The notes under the pieces were generated by a model that saw nothing but the letters and a program-made list of their open reading frames with translations, made no database searches and was not told the DNA's origin. Shown here in pieces: positions 1 to 7,122 of a stretch of DNA of 14,852 nucleotides. This stretch comes from Eubacterium sp. (GTDB taxonomy: Bacteria; Bacillota; Clostridia; Oscillospirales; Acutalibacteraceae): NCBI GenBank assembly GCA_029052085.1, contig JAIDJS010000361.1:6047-20898 (forward strand), in the 5' to 3' direction. The translations under genes were made by a program, and so were the position numbers. The number at the start of each line of letters is the position of its first letter. The first letter of the stretch is position 1.

Positions 1-1812
1 AAAACGGTATTTGATTTCATCATTGATATGCTTGGAATAGATATCAACTGGAAGAATATTCAGAATGAAATCATACCGATGCTGAATAATAGTGTACTTA
101 AAGGTATTGAAATTGGAGGTAAAAAGCTTTCTTTTAAGCTTCCTGTAATCAATTGGAAAACCCTTGCAGGCTGCGGTACTTTGAAAAACGGAAAAATCAG
201 CGCAGATTCAAGTAAAGAACTTATGGTTCTTTTAAGATATGTATTCAAAGCACTTCAGGCAAATCAGAATACAGTAGAAAATCTTATCGGCAATAATGCA
301 ACAGTAAAGCAGATAATTAAGAATGTTATTCACTGCGGAGCGGATGGAATAACACAGATTGTTGTTCAAATTCTTCTTAAAATGAAGACCGTAAATAATG
401 CTTCATGGAAGTACAGATATGTTTCTGCAAGTTCTATTGAATATACAGAAAATCTTGGAAGAGAGGATTTCATCACAATTCTTGAGCAGATTGATCCTAT
501 GATTAATGAGTTGCTTTCTGATTTTGCAGGAAAGTCATTAACGGATCTCGTAACAGGACTTGTTTACACAAACAATATTGTAAATACACTTGCAAAACTG
601 ATTTATACAAATCTTGAAAAGCTTGATATAGGTGTTGATATTAATACAATTCTTTCCATGCTTGATGTTGATATTTCAACAAGTGCGGTTGCAGAAGCTG
701 TAAGTGATTATCGTTTTGCTTCAAAAGCAATTGCAAAATGCTCAAAATGGAGCGATGTTAAGTTTGAAAATATCAACTGGGGATTTCAGGATGGTAACAG
801 GGCAGGCTTTGTAAATGCACTTTCAGCAGTGTTAAGACCGTTGTATCCTGTACTTAGAGCAGTGCTTTCAGCGGATGATCTTGTTGTTCTTGATTCTATA
901 ACAATCAAAGGCGGAAATGGATACAATACGGCCATTGTTCCTATTGCAGAGGCTATCGGAATAAATGAAAATCAGCTTGTATCAGTTGCGTCTTATGTAA
1001 ATCAGGCAGACAGTGATAAGCTTTTAACAAATATTCTGAATCCTCTTCTTGACAGAGTAGAAGAAATACTTGCTTCTCCTGTATCAAATCTTGCTGAAAT
1101 ATTACCAAATGTTGCCTACTTTATTGAAAATGATGGTGTTTATAATGCCGCATCAAATTTAATTAAGCCTGTAACAAATATTCTTGATGAAATTGCTCCG
1201 ATTTATGAACTTAAGCTTGATTTATCAGTGCTCAAAAATTTGGATCTTGCAGGAATAGTCAATTCTCTTCTTTCATCTATTGATATTAATGGCAAAGCAC
1301 TTGGAATTAAGCTTTCAAATATTGATTTGATGACATTAGCAGGACGCGGCAGTCTTCAAAATTACACATCTGTAAGAACATACAACGGAGTTCGTATGAG
1401 TGCAAAGCGAGTAGTTGCGGATAAACCGGCAGTGTTGTTGAGTGTATTAAGATATATTGTTCAGAATCTTAAAACGAACCTTGATGCTATTAACAGCCTA
1501 TTGGCAGGTCTTGATATATCAGACGATATCCTTGAAATTATCAATACAGTGCTGGATGCTCTTGCAACAGAGGATGTTGATGCAGTTATTGAACTTTTAG
1601 CAGATATTTTGTTTGATATCAATTCAGGTGAAATCGTTATTACACCGGAAAAGCCTGTAGAAACAGATAAATTTATTCCGTTTATTCCCGGTAATTTTTA
1701 TTGGGTATATTGGGTAATATTTGCTGTTGCAGTTGCAGCAATCGGCGTTGGACTGTTCTTTATTCTGAAAAAGAAAAAGAATGAAGCAGAAGAATACACA
1801 GATGTGAAATAA
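1..1812 (+). CDS. Repeat-containing cell-surface protein with C-terminal membrane anchor (5' partial)
   Basis: The reading frame is open from base 1. The first ATG at 28 has no ribosome binding site, so the true start lies upstream and this is the C-terminal part of a larger protein. Numbering from that ATG, 594 residues are visible, rich in Leu, Ile, Asn, Asp and Val. A module around residues 27-90 recurs around 418-494: both share the core TLAGxGxL and a later LLRY/VLRY segment. A separate module near residues 245-312 carries an INWGFQDGNR start and an NGYNTAIVP end. Near the C-terminus, a Pro-containing spacer (EKPVETDKFIPFIPG) leads to a hydrophobic helix at about 558-580 and a KKKK tail, a membrane-anchor arrangement. 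No LPXTG motif is visible. I infer an extracellular, wall-spanning structural or adhesive protein; no enzymatic motif was seen. The next gene follows after 13 nt with a strong RBS, so the two are probably co-transcribed. Confidence 0.75.
   Translation, partial: KTVFDFIIDMLGIDINWKNIQNEIIPMLNNSVLKGIEIGGKKLSFKLPVINWKTLAGCGTLKNGKISADSSKELMVLLRYVFKALQANQNTVENLIGNNATVKQIIKNVIHCGADGITQIVVQILLKMKTVNNASWKYRYVSASSIEYTENLGREDFITILEQIDPMINELLSDFAGKSLTDLVTGLVYTNNIVNTLAKLIYTNLEKLDIGVDINTILSMLDVDISTSAVAEAVSDYRFASKAIAKCSKWSDVKFENINWGFQDGNRAGFVNALSAVLRPLYPVLRAVLSADDLVVLDSITIKGGNGYNTAIVPIAEAIGINENQLVSVASYVNQADSDKLLTNILNPLLDRVEEILASPVSNLAEILPNVAYFIENDGVYNAASNLIKPVTNILDEIAPIYELKLDLSVLKNLDLAGIVNSLLSSIDINGKALGIKLSNIDLMTLAGRGSLQNYTSVRTYNGVRMSAKRVVADKPAVLLSVLRYIVQNLKTNLDAINSLLAGLDISDDILEIINTVLDALATEDVDAVIELLADILFDINSGEIVITPEKPVETDKFIPFIPGNFYWVYWVIFAVAVAAIGVGLFFILKKKKNEAEEYTDVK
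106..297 (+). repeat. Protein-level repeat copy A in surface protein
   Basis: Encodes residues 27-90 (counted from the ATG at 28). The stretch from IEIGGKK to TLAGCGTLKN matches copy B (IDINGKA to TLAGRGSLQN) at about 15 of 28 positions. It is followed in both copies by a conserved LLRY/VLRY helix. Copy A has a shorter linker after the TLAG motif than copy B. Confidence 0.6.
1279..1509 (+). repeat. Protein-level repeat copy B in surface protein
   Basis: Encodes residues 418-494. It is homologous to copy A but carries an insertion of about 11 residues (around TSVRTYNGVR) between the TLAGRGSLQN motif and the VLRY helix. The DNA has diverged substantially, so this is an old domain duplication rather than a recent tandem repeat. 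More copies may exist in the part of the gene left of the window. Confidence 0.6.
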
Positions 1813-1825
1813 GGAGGCAATCTTA

Positions 1826-2779
1826 ATGAAAAAAGCTATAAAGATAATTTCAATAATTTTAGCTGTATGTTTAGTAATCAGCGGCGCTGTTTTCGGGTTT
1901 CTGAAAAGTGAAGAAATAAACTTCTTTTTTAGTAAAATGCATGCAGTGCAGGTGTCAATAAGCGATGGAACCTGGAAGGATGAAATGAAAGAACCGGAAA
2001 AGCCTGTTTCGGATACAGGCTTTGTTCCGGGAACCTATGGCGGAATTGAATTTAAAACTGCCGAAGATGTTGTAAGCTACTATGTTTCAGCTTACGATAA
2101 AACAAAGGCTGAAACAGCAAAGTATGTTGATGAAGATGGAAATGAACAGGAATTCTATGCCTTTTTAGGCGATGAGGAGCTTATCCCGACAGCTATTCTT
2201 ATTGAAGGAAAAGAAAATCCAATCATTACAAAACTTGGTCCGACAATCGTTTCAAGTATATTCAATCCTAACGTAAACGGACTTCCGCCAACAGCAAACA
2301 GAGATCCTCAGTATGATGTTGACGAGAATAACGAACCTCTTTTAACATCCCGTCTTAAAGCTGAAGATATTAAAAAGTGTTCAGTTGTGGATAATGGCGA
2401 TGGAACAATTACGCTTACGCTTATTCCTAAGGATTGCAATATGAGCCATAAAGGGCTTGATGCTCAGGGTAATATGTTTAATGCGCTTGGTCCGATTGAT
2501 CAAACGGTTGAGGCTATAGAGATGCTTTCATGGGCTGAAGGCGATACAGCACAGAACTGCCAGGTTGTTTACGCAGATGGCACAGCTGTAGTTAAAATAA
2601 ACACCTCTACTCAAAAAATAGTAGAAGCTGATTATGATATGAAGGTTACAGCCTCCGTTACGCATGCTTCCATTTCAGTTGTTAAGAATAAGAGTGCAAC
2701 ACTTGTGCTTGATTATATTCAGCATTTTCCGGCTTCGGATGAATATCTTAAGGAATCAAGAGGTCTTGTAAGAAAGTAA
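1826..2779 (+). CDS. Membrane-anchored extracellular protein of unknown function
   Basis: 317 residues, starting at an ATG preceded by AAGGAGG at about 1811-1817. Residues 5-25 form a hydrophobic segment after MKKAIK, so the protein is exported or anchored by an uncleaved signal. A Cys lies inside that segment (residue 15), but the residues before it (LAV) do not make a proper lipobox. The remainder is polar and looks like a soluble extracellular domain. It contains a Thr/Val-rich beta-strand pattern (for example GDGTITLTLIP) but no catalytic motif I recognise. A Pro-rich linker (EPEKPVSDTGFVPG) after the anchor resembles the linker before the anchor of the upstream protein (EKPVETDKFIPFIPG). 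The gene directly follows that surface-protein gene and is followed by a terminator, so it is probably the last gene of a surface-protein operon. I do not recognise the family. Confidence 0.75.
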   Translation: MKKAIKIISIILAVCLVISGAVFGFLKSEEINFFFSKMHAVQVSISDGTWKDEMKEPEKPVSDTGFVPGTYGGIEFKTAEDVVSYYVSAYDKTKAETAKYVDEDGNEQEFYAFLGDEELIPTAILIEGKENPIITKLGPTIVSSIFNPNVNGLPPTANRDPQYDVDENNEPLLTSRLKAEDIKKCSVVDNGDGTITLTLIPKDCNMSHKGLDAQGNMFNALGPIDQTVEAIEMLSWAEGDTAQNCQVVYADGTAVVKINTSTQKIVEADYDMKVTASVTHASISVVKNKSATLVLDYIQHFPASDEYLKESRGLVRK

Positions 2780-2815
2780 TCGTGTTACTTATTCAGACAC
2801 AACTGTTTATAAGTC

Positions 2816-2856
2816 ACCTTCTGCCGAATCCATCAATCCTTTCATCGGCAGAAGGT
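2816..2856 (+). other. Perfect 12-bp stem-loop downstream of the first operon
   Basis: ACCTTCTGCCGA (2816-2827) pairs perfectly with TCGGCAGAAGGT (2845-2856) across a 17-nt loop. No T-run follows, so it is not a classical intrinsic terminator by itself. It lies 37 nt after the stop codon at 2779 and 28 nt before the true terminator. It may be a 3'-end stabilising structure or the first half of a tandem termination signal. Confidence 0.6.
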
Positions 2857-2884
2857 ATTGAATGATATAAATAAACAATAATAC

Positions 2885-2917
2885 AGGCTTGGAATTTAGC
2901 TGTTCCAAGCCTTTTTT
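2885..2917 (+). terminator. Intrinsic terminator of the surface-protein operon
   Basis: AGGCTTGGAA (2885-2894) pairs perfectly with TTCCAAGCCT (2903-2912) around an 8-nt loop and runs directly into a T6 tract (2912-2917). This is a textbook Rho-independent terminator. It closes the transcription unit of the two genes upstream and insulates the ROK operon. Confidence 0.9.
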
Positions 2918-2919
2918 CT

Positions 2920-3029
2920 ATACAAAATTGCATCCAAAAAACGGTCCGAAATCAGCATCAAGATGCTGTTGACTTGAGGATGGTTTTTTCTGTTTTGTTG
3001 GGAGTTTTTTTGGATTTAAAATTTTGTAT
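2920..3029. repeat. 110-bp nested inverted-repeat element
   Basis: The ends are perfect 10-bp inverted repeats, ATACAAAATT (2920-2929) and AATTTTGTAT (3020-3029). Just inside are a second pair, ATCCAAAAAA (2932-2941) and TTTTTTGGAT (3006-3015), offset by 2-nt and 4-nt bulges. In the centre is CAGCATC-AA-GATGCTG (2953-2968). A competing stem pairs bases 2936-2947 with 2978-2989, with one mismatch and one G-T pair, and ends in T6. No coding frame is evident and no convincing target-site duplication flanks it. It could be a small MITE-like element, a structured RNA, or a backup or bidirectional terminator. Confidence 0.45.
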
Positions 3030-3196
3030 TCTTCGAAATCTGCCGAGAGCAATTGCAGGTGTTTAGGAGGGCCTTTTGAGAAATAAAGACGAGGAATTCA
3101 ATCCGTGTCTTTAATATTATTTGTTATCAATTTTTAAGATAGGGGTGGTTAAAATTCTGAAGACTGCATTAATGCTTTTATAATGTATCTAAACGA
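3030..3196. other. Non-coding spacer upstream of the ROK operon promoter
   Basis: No open reading frame with a plausible start and RBS was seen here. The only structure noticed is a modest hairpin: TAAAGAC (3084-3090) with GTCTTTA (3107-3113), plus a short inner GGA/TCC pairing, without a T-run. A 6-bp inverted repeat, GTATCT (3185-3190) with AGATAC (3211-3216), spans the -35 region and might be a secondary regulator site. Otherwise I see nothing recognisable. Confidence 0.4.
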
Positions 3197-3225
3197 TTGA
3201 CATGTTATGCAGATACGTGTATAAT
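3197..3225 (+). promoter_or_regulatory. Consensus sigma-A promoter of the glycan operon
   Basis: TTGACA (3197-3202) and TATAAT (3220-3225) are both exact consensus hexamers, separated by exactly 17 nt. Transcription would start near 3232, inside the palindrome that follows, giving a short leader of about 37 nt before the ROK gene. An unregulated promoter this strong would be highly active, which fits the need for a repressor site directly downstream. Confidence 0.9.
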
Positions 3226-3252
3226 AACTTATAACACCCCGTGTTATAAGTT
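3226..3252. promoter_or_regulatory. Perfect 12-3-12 palindrome, probable ROK repressor operator
   Basis: AACTTATAACAC (3226-3237), a CCC centre (3238-3240) and GTGTTATAAGTT (3241-3252) form a perfect inverted repeat directly abutting the -10 box and covering the expected transcription start. A dimeric repressor bound here would block the promoter. Because the first gene transcribed encodes a ROK-type winged-helix regulator, autoregulation through this site is the natural inference. In RNA the same sequence could form a hairpin, but transcription would start inside it, so a DNA operator is the better reading. Confidence 0.8.
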
Positions 3253-3255
3253 TGT

Positions 3256-3261
3256 GGGAGG
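3256..3261 (+). promoter_or_regulatory. Ribosome binding site deciding the ROK start
   Basis: GGGAGG lies 7 nt before the TTG at 3269 but only 1 nt before the in-frame ATG at 3263. The ATG is too close to be served by this site, so the TTG is the more likely initiation codon. Confidence 0.6.
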
Positions 3262-3268
3262 GATGGTT

Positions 3269-4243
3269 TTGGTTGAACAGGATACGTTAAAAAATATAAG
3301 AAATAAGAATCTTTCCGATATTTTGCAGGTGCTTCGTGACAAAGGCGCTTGCAGCTTAGCAGAGCTTACTGAAAATACGGATGGTGGGCTTACCACAGTA
3401 AAGAAATGTGTTTTTCAGGCAATGGACTTGGGAATGATTATTGAGGGAGAGATTGCCGATTCTACAGGTGGACGAAAGGCAAAGCAATATCTTATTAATG
3501 AAACATATCAATATGTTTTATTCCTTATTATAGATAACAATGATTTGATTTTTAAAATTCAGAATTTCAGATTTGAATGTATTGAGAGCTTTTCTGTTCG
3601 TTTTGCTATGAATGAATTTTTTGAAGTCATTTGTAAGAATATAGATAAAACAGTAAGAAAATATGATTTGGGAACGCTTTGCTTATCTATGCCTTGTGTT
3701 ATAAAAGATGGCGTAATTCTTGACTGGTACTACAATCCGAATCTGAACGGTTTTGATTTAAAGGCTGCCCTTGAAAGCAGATATAAACTGAATACAATAA
3801 TTCAAAATGATATGAAACTTACCGTCATCGGTGAAAGTATGGAAAACAGGCAGAACACGAAAAACATTGTAACGATGCAGTTTGGACACAATGGTATCGG
3901 TGTCGGTGAAATGGCGAACGGTCATTTGCTTGAAGGTAATGCAGGGTTTGCCGGTGAGGTTGGTTTCATAAACGATTTGCGTAAAAACATCATGGGTATT
4001 TCTTATCCTGCGAAAATTGTAAGAAATGCCATTGTATTTTTAAATCCTGAGGTTATTGTGTTTTACAAATCAGACAGGCAAAATCAATTTAAAGAAATAT
4101 TTAATAAAGCTGTTGCAGGTCTTCCCGATTATGCGGTGCCCAGATTTGAAATATCGGCTGACTATTTTGACAGTATAGCAGCAGGTTTTGCATCGTTAAT
4201 AAACAAATATGGATTTTTTAAGAAAGCTGAGGAAGAAAAATGA
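3269..4243 (+). CDS. ROK-family transcriptional repressor lacking the zinc-binding motif
   Basis: Predicted regulator of the operon, 324 residues from the TTG start (ATG at 3263 is the alternative). Residues 14-75 form a winged helix-turn-helix (NLSDILQVLRDKG through TTVKK to a GGRKAKQYLIN wing). The rest is a ROK fold: the sugar-binding loop region GIGVGEMANGHLLEG is at about 209-223, followed by AGFAGEVGF at about 225-233. In ROK regulators the last residue of that motif is normally His, followed by a CxCGxxGCxE zinc site. Here Phe233 replaces the His and no Cys cluster follows. The ATP-binding DxGxT motif of ROK kinases is also absent (IIDNNDLIF instead). It is therefore a non-kinase regulator that probably still binds a sugar. 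It overlaps the transporter start by 4 nt (ATGA), implying coupled translation. The operator at 3226-3252 suggests autorepression. Confidence 0.85.
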   Translation: MVEQDTLKNIRNKNLSDILQVLRDKGACSLAELTENTDGGLTTVKKCVFQAMDLGMIIEGEIADSTGGRKAKQYLINETYQYVLFLIIDNNDLIFKIQNFRFECIESFSVRFAMNEFFEVICKNIDKTVRKYDLGTLCLSMPCVIKDGVILDWYYNPNLNGFDLKAALESRYKLNTIIQNDMKLTVIGESMENRQNTKNIVTMQFGHNGIGVGEMANGHLLEGNAGFAGEVGFINDLRKNIMGISYPAKIVRNAIVFLNPEVIVFYKSDRQNQFKEIFNKAVAGLPDYAVPRFEISADYFDSIAAGFASLINKYGFFKKAEEEK

Positions 4244-5799
4244 ATAAACCATTGAAAGATAAAACATACAGAGAAATACTTGCTTTCTCTTTAATTCCGT
4301 TTGGAACAAGCACCATTTACGGAATTATGGCTACGGCTCTTAATCTTTATTTTACGGATGTTCTTGGATTGTCGCTTGCAATGACCAGTATTATATTGTC
4401 TGCCACAAGAATATGGGATGCAGTGAATGACCCGCTGATGGGAATGATTGTTGATAAAACGCATACCAAAATGGGTAAATGCAGACCGTATTTATTATGG
4501 ATGACCGGACCTGTAATTTTAGCAACTGCCTTGCTTTTTGCACCGGTTAATTTCGGTCAGAAGGGCAATTTTATTTATGCTATCATTGCGTATCTTATTT
4601 ATTACACGGTTTATACTGCACTTGATATTCCTTATCAGGGCCTTGCTCCGCTTGTGTTTCCCGAGGATAAAAAGCGAGTTAAAGCACTTTCCTTCAGCAA
4701 CATAATCGGCTCTCTTGGTTCTGTTCTGCCGTCACTGTTATTCTTTACAATTGCAGGCTTATGGGGCAGAGAAAAGCAAAGTATGGGCTATTTCAGTGCA
4801 GCACTTATTTTTGCTGTACTCGGCGGCATTCCGATGATTTTTGCATCCTTCGGCATAAAGGAAAAGGTGTATATTCCGCCGAAAAAGGAAAAATATGCTG
4901 ATGGCTTGAAAATTGTATTTAAAGATGAAAAGTTTGTATGTCTTGTTATAGCATTTTTCTTTTCTGCGCTTGTCAATATGGGCGCAATGTTCCTGCCGTA
5001 TTTTGCAAAATGGAATTGTGCAGGTGTTATTCCGATAGATACGCTTTGTGCGTGGATAAAAAATACAATTGGTTTTGATATTCAGCTCACAAGTGAAGGA
5101 TTGCTGACTCCGCTTCTTCAGGTTGGCAGCGGTGCATCATACATGATTTCCATGGCGCTTGTACCTGTATTACTTAAAAAAATGGACAAAAAAACTTTGT
5201 TAATCGGTACATCGGTTTTCGGTATTATTGCAGACGTAGCCTGCTTTGTAATCGGTGTTTGGATTATTCCTTATAATACGGTTGCAGGTGCTGTTACATA
5301 TACTGTTTTAAGATTCTTCACAAACTTCCCAATCGGTATTATGACAGTGCTGTTTGCTGCAATGTTTTCTGATGTTATTGATGATATTGAAATGAAAACA
5401 GGAAAAAGACTTGAGGGTACAGTGTTCTCTTTCAGAAGTTTGCTTAACAAAATAGCAATCGCAGTAGGAAATGTTCTTATGCTTGCCGTTGTTGATAACT
5501 TCGGATATAACGCTGATGTAATGTCTGAAATAACAAACAATCTTGCAAATCCGCTGATTGAAAGCACCACACAAGCGTCGATTGTAGGCGGTGTGAACTA
5601 TACTACACTTTTGAATGTTATTTTCTTTATGCTTACAGCCTTTGGCGCAGTCGGACTTATTCTTCAGGTTCTTCCTATGCTGTTTTATAAATTTGATGAA
5701 AAGGCACAGGAGGGCAAATTAAAATCATTCCGTGAGGAAAAGGAAAAAAGAGAAATTGAGGAGCTGAATGCTCTGGCAGAAAGTCAACAAGGAGTTTAA
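4240..5799 (+). CDS. GPH-family sugar:cation symporter (MelB/XynP type)
   Basis: Integral membrane importer of sugars, 519 residues with about 12 predicted hydrophobic helices. The N-terminal helix-2 signature RIWDAVNDPLMGMIVDK is diagnostic of the glycoside-pentoside-hexuronide (GPH) family within the major facilitator superfamily. Asp60 and Asp64 match, by spacing and context, the two cation-site aspartates of E. coli MelB (Asp55/Asp59). The protein is longer than the usual 450-480 residues because of a long loop, roughly residues 250-295, between the two halves, and a charged C-terminal tail of about 35 residues. The start overlaps the ROK stop (ATGA). As the only transporter in the operon it probably imports a mono-, di- or small oligosaccharide that the downstream cytoplasmic glycosidases cleave. 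The exact substrate cannot be read from the sequence. Confidence 0.9.
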   Translation: MNKPLKDKTYREILAFSLIPFGTSTIYGIMATALNLYFTDVLGLSLAMTSIILSATRIWDAVNDPLMGMIVDKTHTKMGKCRPYLLWMTGPVILATALLFAPVNFGQKGNFIYAIIAYLIYYTVYTALDIPYQGLAPLVFPEDKKRVKALSFSNIIGSLGSVLPSLLFFTIAGLWGREKQSMGYFSAALIFAVLGGIPMIFASFGIKEKVYIPPKKEKYADGLKIVFKDEKFVCLVIAFFFSALVNMGAMFLPYFAKWNCAGVIPIDTLCAWIKNTIGFDIQLTSEGLLTPLLQVGSGASYMISMALVPVLLKKMDKKTLLIGTSVFGIIADVACFVIGVWIIPYNTVAGAVTYTVLRFFTNFPIGIMTVLFAAMFSDVIDDIEMKTGKRLEGTVFSFRSLLNKIAIAVGNVLMLAVVDNFGYNADVMSEITNNLANPLIESTTQASIVGGVNYTTLLNVIFFMLTAFGAVGLILQVLPMLFYKFDEKAQEGKLKSFREEKEKREIEELNALAESQQGV

Positions 5800-5808
5800 T
5801 GATAAAAA

Positions 5809-7122
5809 ATGAAAAAAGCTATGATGATTATTCTTTGCATTTTATTGGTAATAGGAATTGCAGCTGCTGCATTTGTTGGTTATGAATACATAAATTTGAT
5901 TGGCAAAACAGAAATTAAAACATTTGAAACAAAAAATACTTCATTCAAGGCCGCTGTTATTTCCGATACGCAGCTTCCTCCCACAGAAGAGGATTTAAAA
6001 AATGACGATACATATCTGCAGAATTTAAAAAAGGCATTAACTGTTATAAAAAATAATGACGTTGATATGATTTTGTTCCCGGGTGATATAGGCGATCTGG
6101 GAACCCGCTTTGCATTTCAAACCTATGTTGATGCTATTGACGAGGTTTTCGGCGATGATAAGCCGATTGTGCAGACAATTATGGGAAATCACGATTTTTG
6201 GAACAAAAATGCTGTTACGGCTATCAATCATATTAAAGCCTTTGAAGATATTACGGGCGAATCTCCATGGACACATTATGTTGTAAATGGTTATCATTTT
6301 ATCGGTGCATCACCAAATTGCGGCAGTATGACAAGCGGTTATGGAATAACAGCTAATTGGCTTGATAAAGAACTTGAAAAGGCAAGTGCCGATTCCGACG
6401 GCAAGCCGATTATTGTTATGACGCATAATCAGCCAAAGAATACAAGCTACGGCAGTGAGGATTGGGGAGATAAAACACTGAATGCAGTTTTATCAAAATA
6501 CCCGAATGTAATCAATTTCAGCGGTCATGTGCATTATTCGCTCCTTGATGAGCGTTCAATCTGGCAGGGAGAATATACGGTTATCAATACACAGTCCCTT
6601 TCCTATACAGAGCTTGAGCAGGGTAAGGAAAACGGTACAATTCCTCCGAATGCGGATTCTACACCCATGGGATATATTATGGAGTTCTCCGACAGTGCCA
6701 TTGATATTCATCGTATAAATTTTGCTGGTGGCAATATGGGCTATGAAGAGAAAAAGGATATGCTCTGGAGCTTTGCTCTTCCGTATGAAAATAACGGCAA
6801 GTATGCTTTTGATACCAGAAAGGCAGAAAACAAAGCACCTGTTATCAGCAACACAGAAGGAACTGTTACAGCAAAGGAAGATAAGGTTGTTTTATCCTTT
6901 GCAGCAGGCACGGATGATGATTTTGTTCATTCCTATAAAGTTGTAATTGATGATACGGATACAAAGTATTTCTTCAGTGATTTTTATAATGGTATTGACA
7001 ATATGAAAAATGCAGTAGAGCTGGAGCTTGAAGATGACGGCAATGCACATAATTACAAAATCTATGCAGTAGACAGCTGGGGCGAGGAAAGCGAAAACTG
7101 TATAATTATTAACAACCAATAA
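5809..7122 (+). CDS. Exported calcineurin-like metallophosphoesterase with C-terminal beta-sandwich domain
   Basis: 437 residues. An N-terminal hydrophobic helix (residues 4-25) acts as signal or anchor, so the enzyme works outside the membrane. The dinuclear metallophosphoesterase motifs are all present in order: SDTQ (Asp53), GDIGD (Asp93), GNHD (Asn127, His128, Asp129), THNQP (His206) and GHVH (His240, His242). The first motif has Gln55 where many family members have His. Residues 345-437 look like a fibronectin-III-like or Ig-like sandwich. The substrate is unknown; phosphomonoesters or phosphodiesters on glycans, lipids or nucleotides are all possible. The AAGGAG at 5789-5794 is 14 nt from this ATG, which is long. 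An out-of-frame ATG at 5799 sits better but opens only a frame of under 30 codons. The gene sits in a sugar operon, 9 nt after the transporter. Confidence 0.85.
   Translation: MKKAMMIILCILLVIGIAAAAFVGYEYINLIGKTEIKTFETKNTSFKAAVISDTQLPPTEEDLKNDDTYLQNLKKALTVIKNNDVDMILFPGDIGDLGTRFAFQTYVDAIDEVFGDDKPIVQTIMGNHDFWNKNAVTAINHIKAFEDITGESPWTHYVVNGYHFIGASPNCGSMTSGYGITANWLDKELEKASADSDGKPIIVMTHNQPKNTSYGSEDWGDKTLNAVLSKYPNVINFSGHVHYSLLDERSIWQGEYTVINTQSLSYTELEQGKENGTIPPNADSTPMGYIMEFSDSAIDIHRINFAGGNMGYEEKKDMLWSFALPYENNGKYAFDTRKAENKAPVISNTEGTVTAKEDKVVLSFAAGTDDDFVHSYKVVIDDTDTKYFFSDFYNGIDNMKNAVELELEDDGNAHNYKIYAVDSWGEESENCIIINNQ

Noticed and set aside
2921..3029. Insertion sequence remnant
   Set aside because: Terminal inverted repeats exist but there is no transposase fragment and no clear target duplication, so only a neutral inverted-repeat call is justified.
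3084..3113. Hairpin TAAAGAC/GTCTTTA as an intrinsic terminator
   Set aside because: The stem is short and partly mismatched inside, and no T-run follows on the + strand. It is kept only as a note in the spacer entry.
3197..3268. Longer ROK reading frame beginning at the TTG at 3197 (or the ATG at 3263)
   Set aside because: The TTG at 3197 is the first codon of the -35 box and lies upstream of the predicted transcription start. The added residues would come from promoter and operator DNA. The ATG at 3263 is only 1 nt from the Shine-Dalgarno sequence.
5271..5574. Minus-strand open frames of about 90-100 codons opposite the transporter
   Set aside because: They lie antisense to highly conserved GPH coding sequence, overlap each other in two frames, and show no RBS or recognisable domain.
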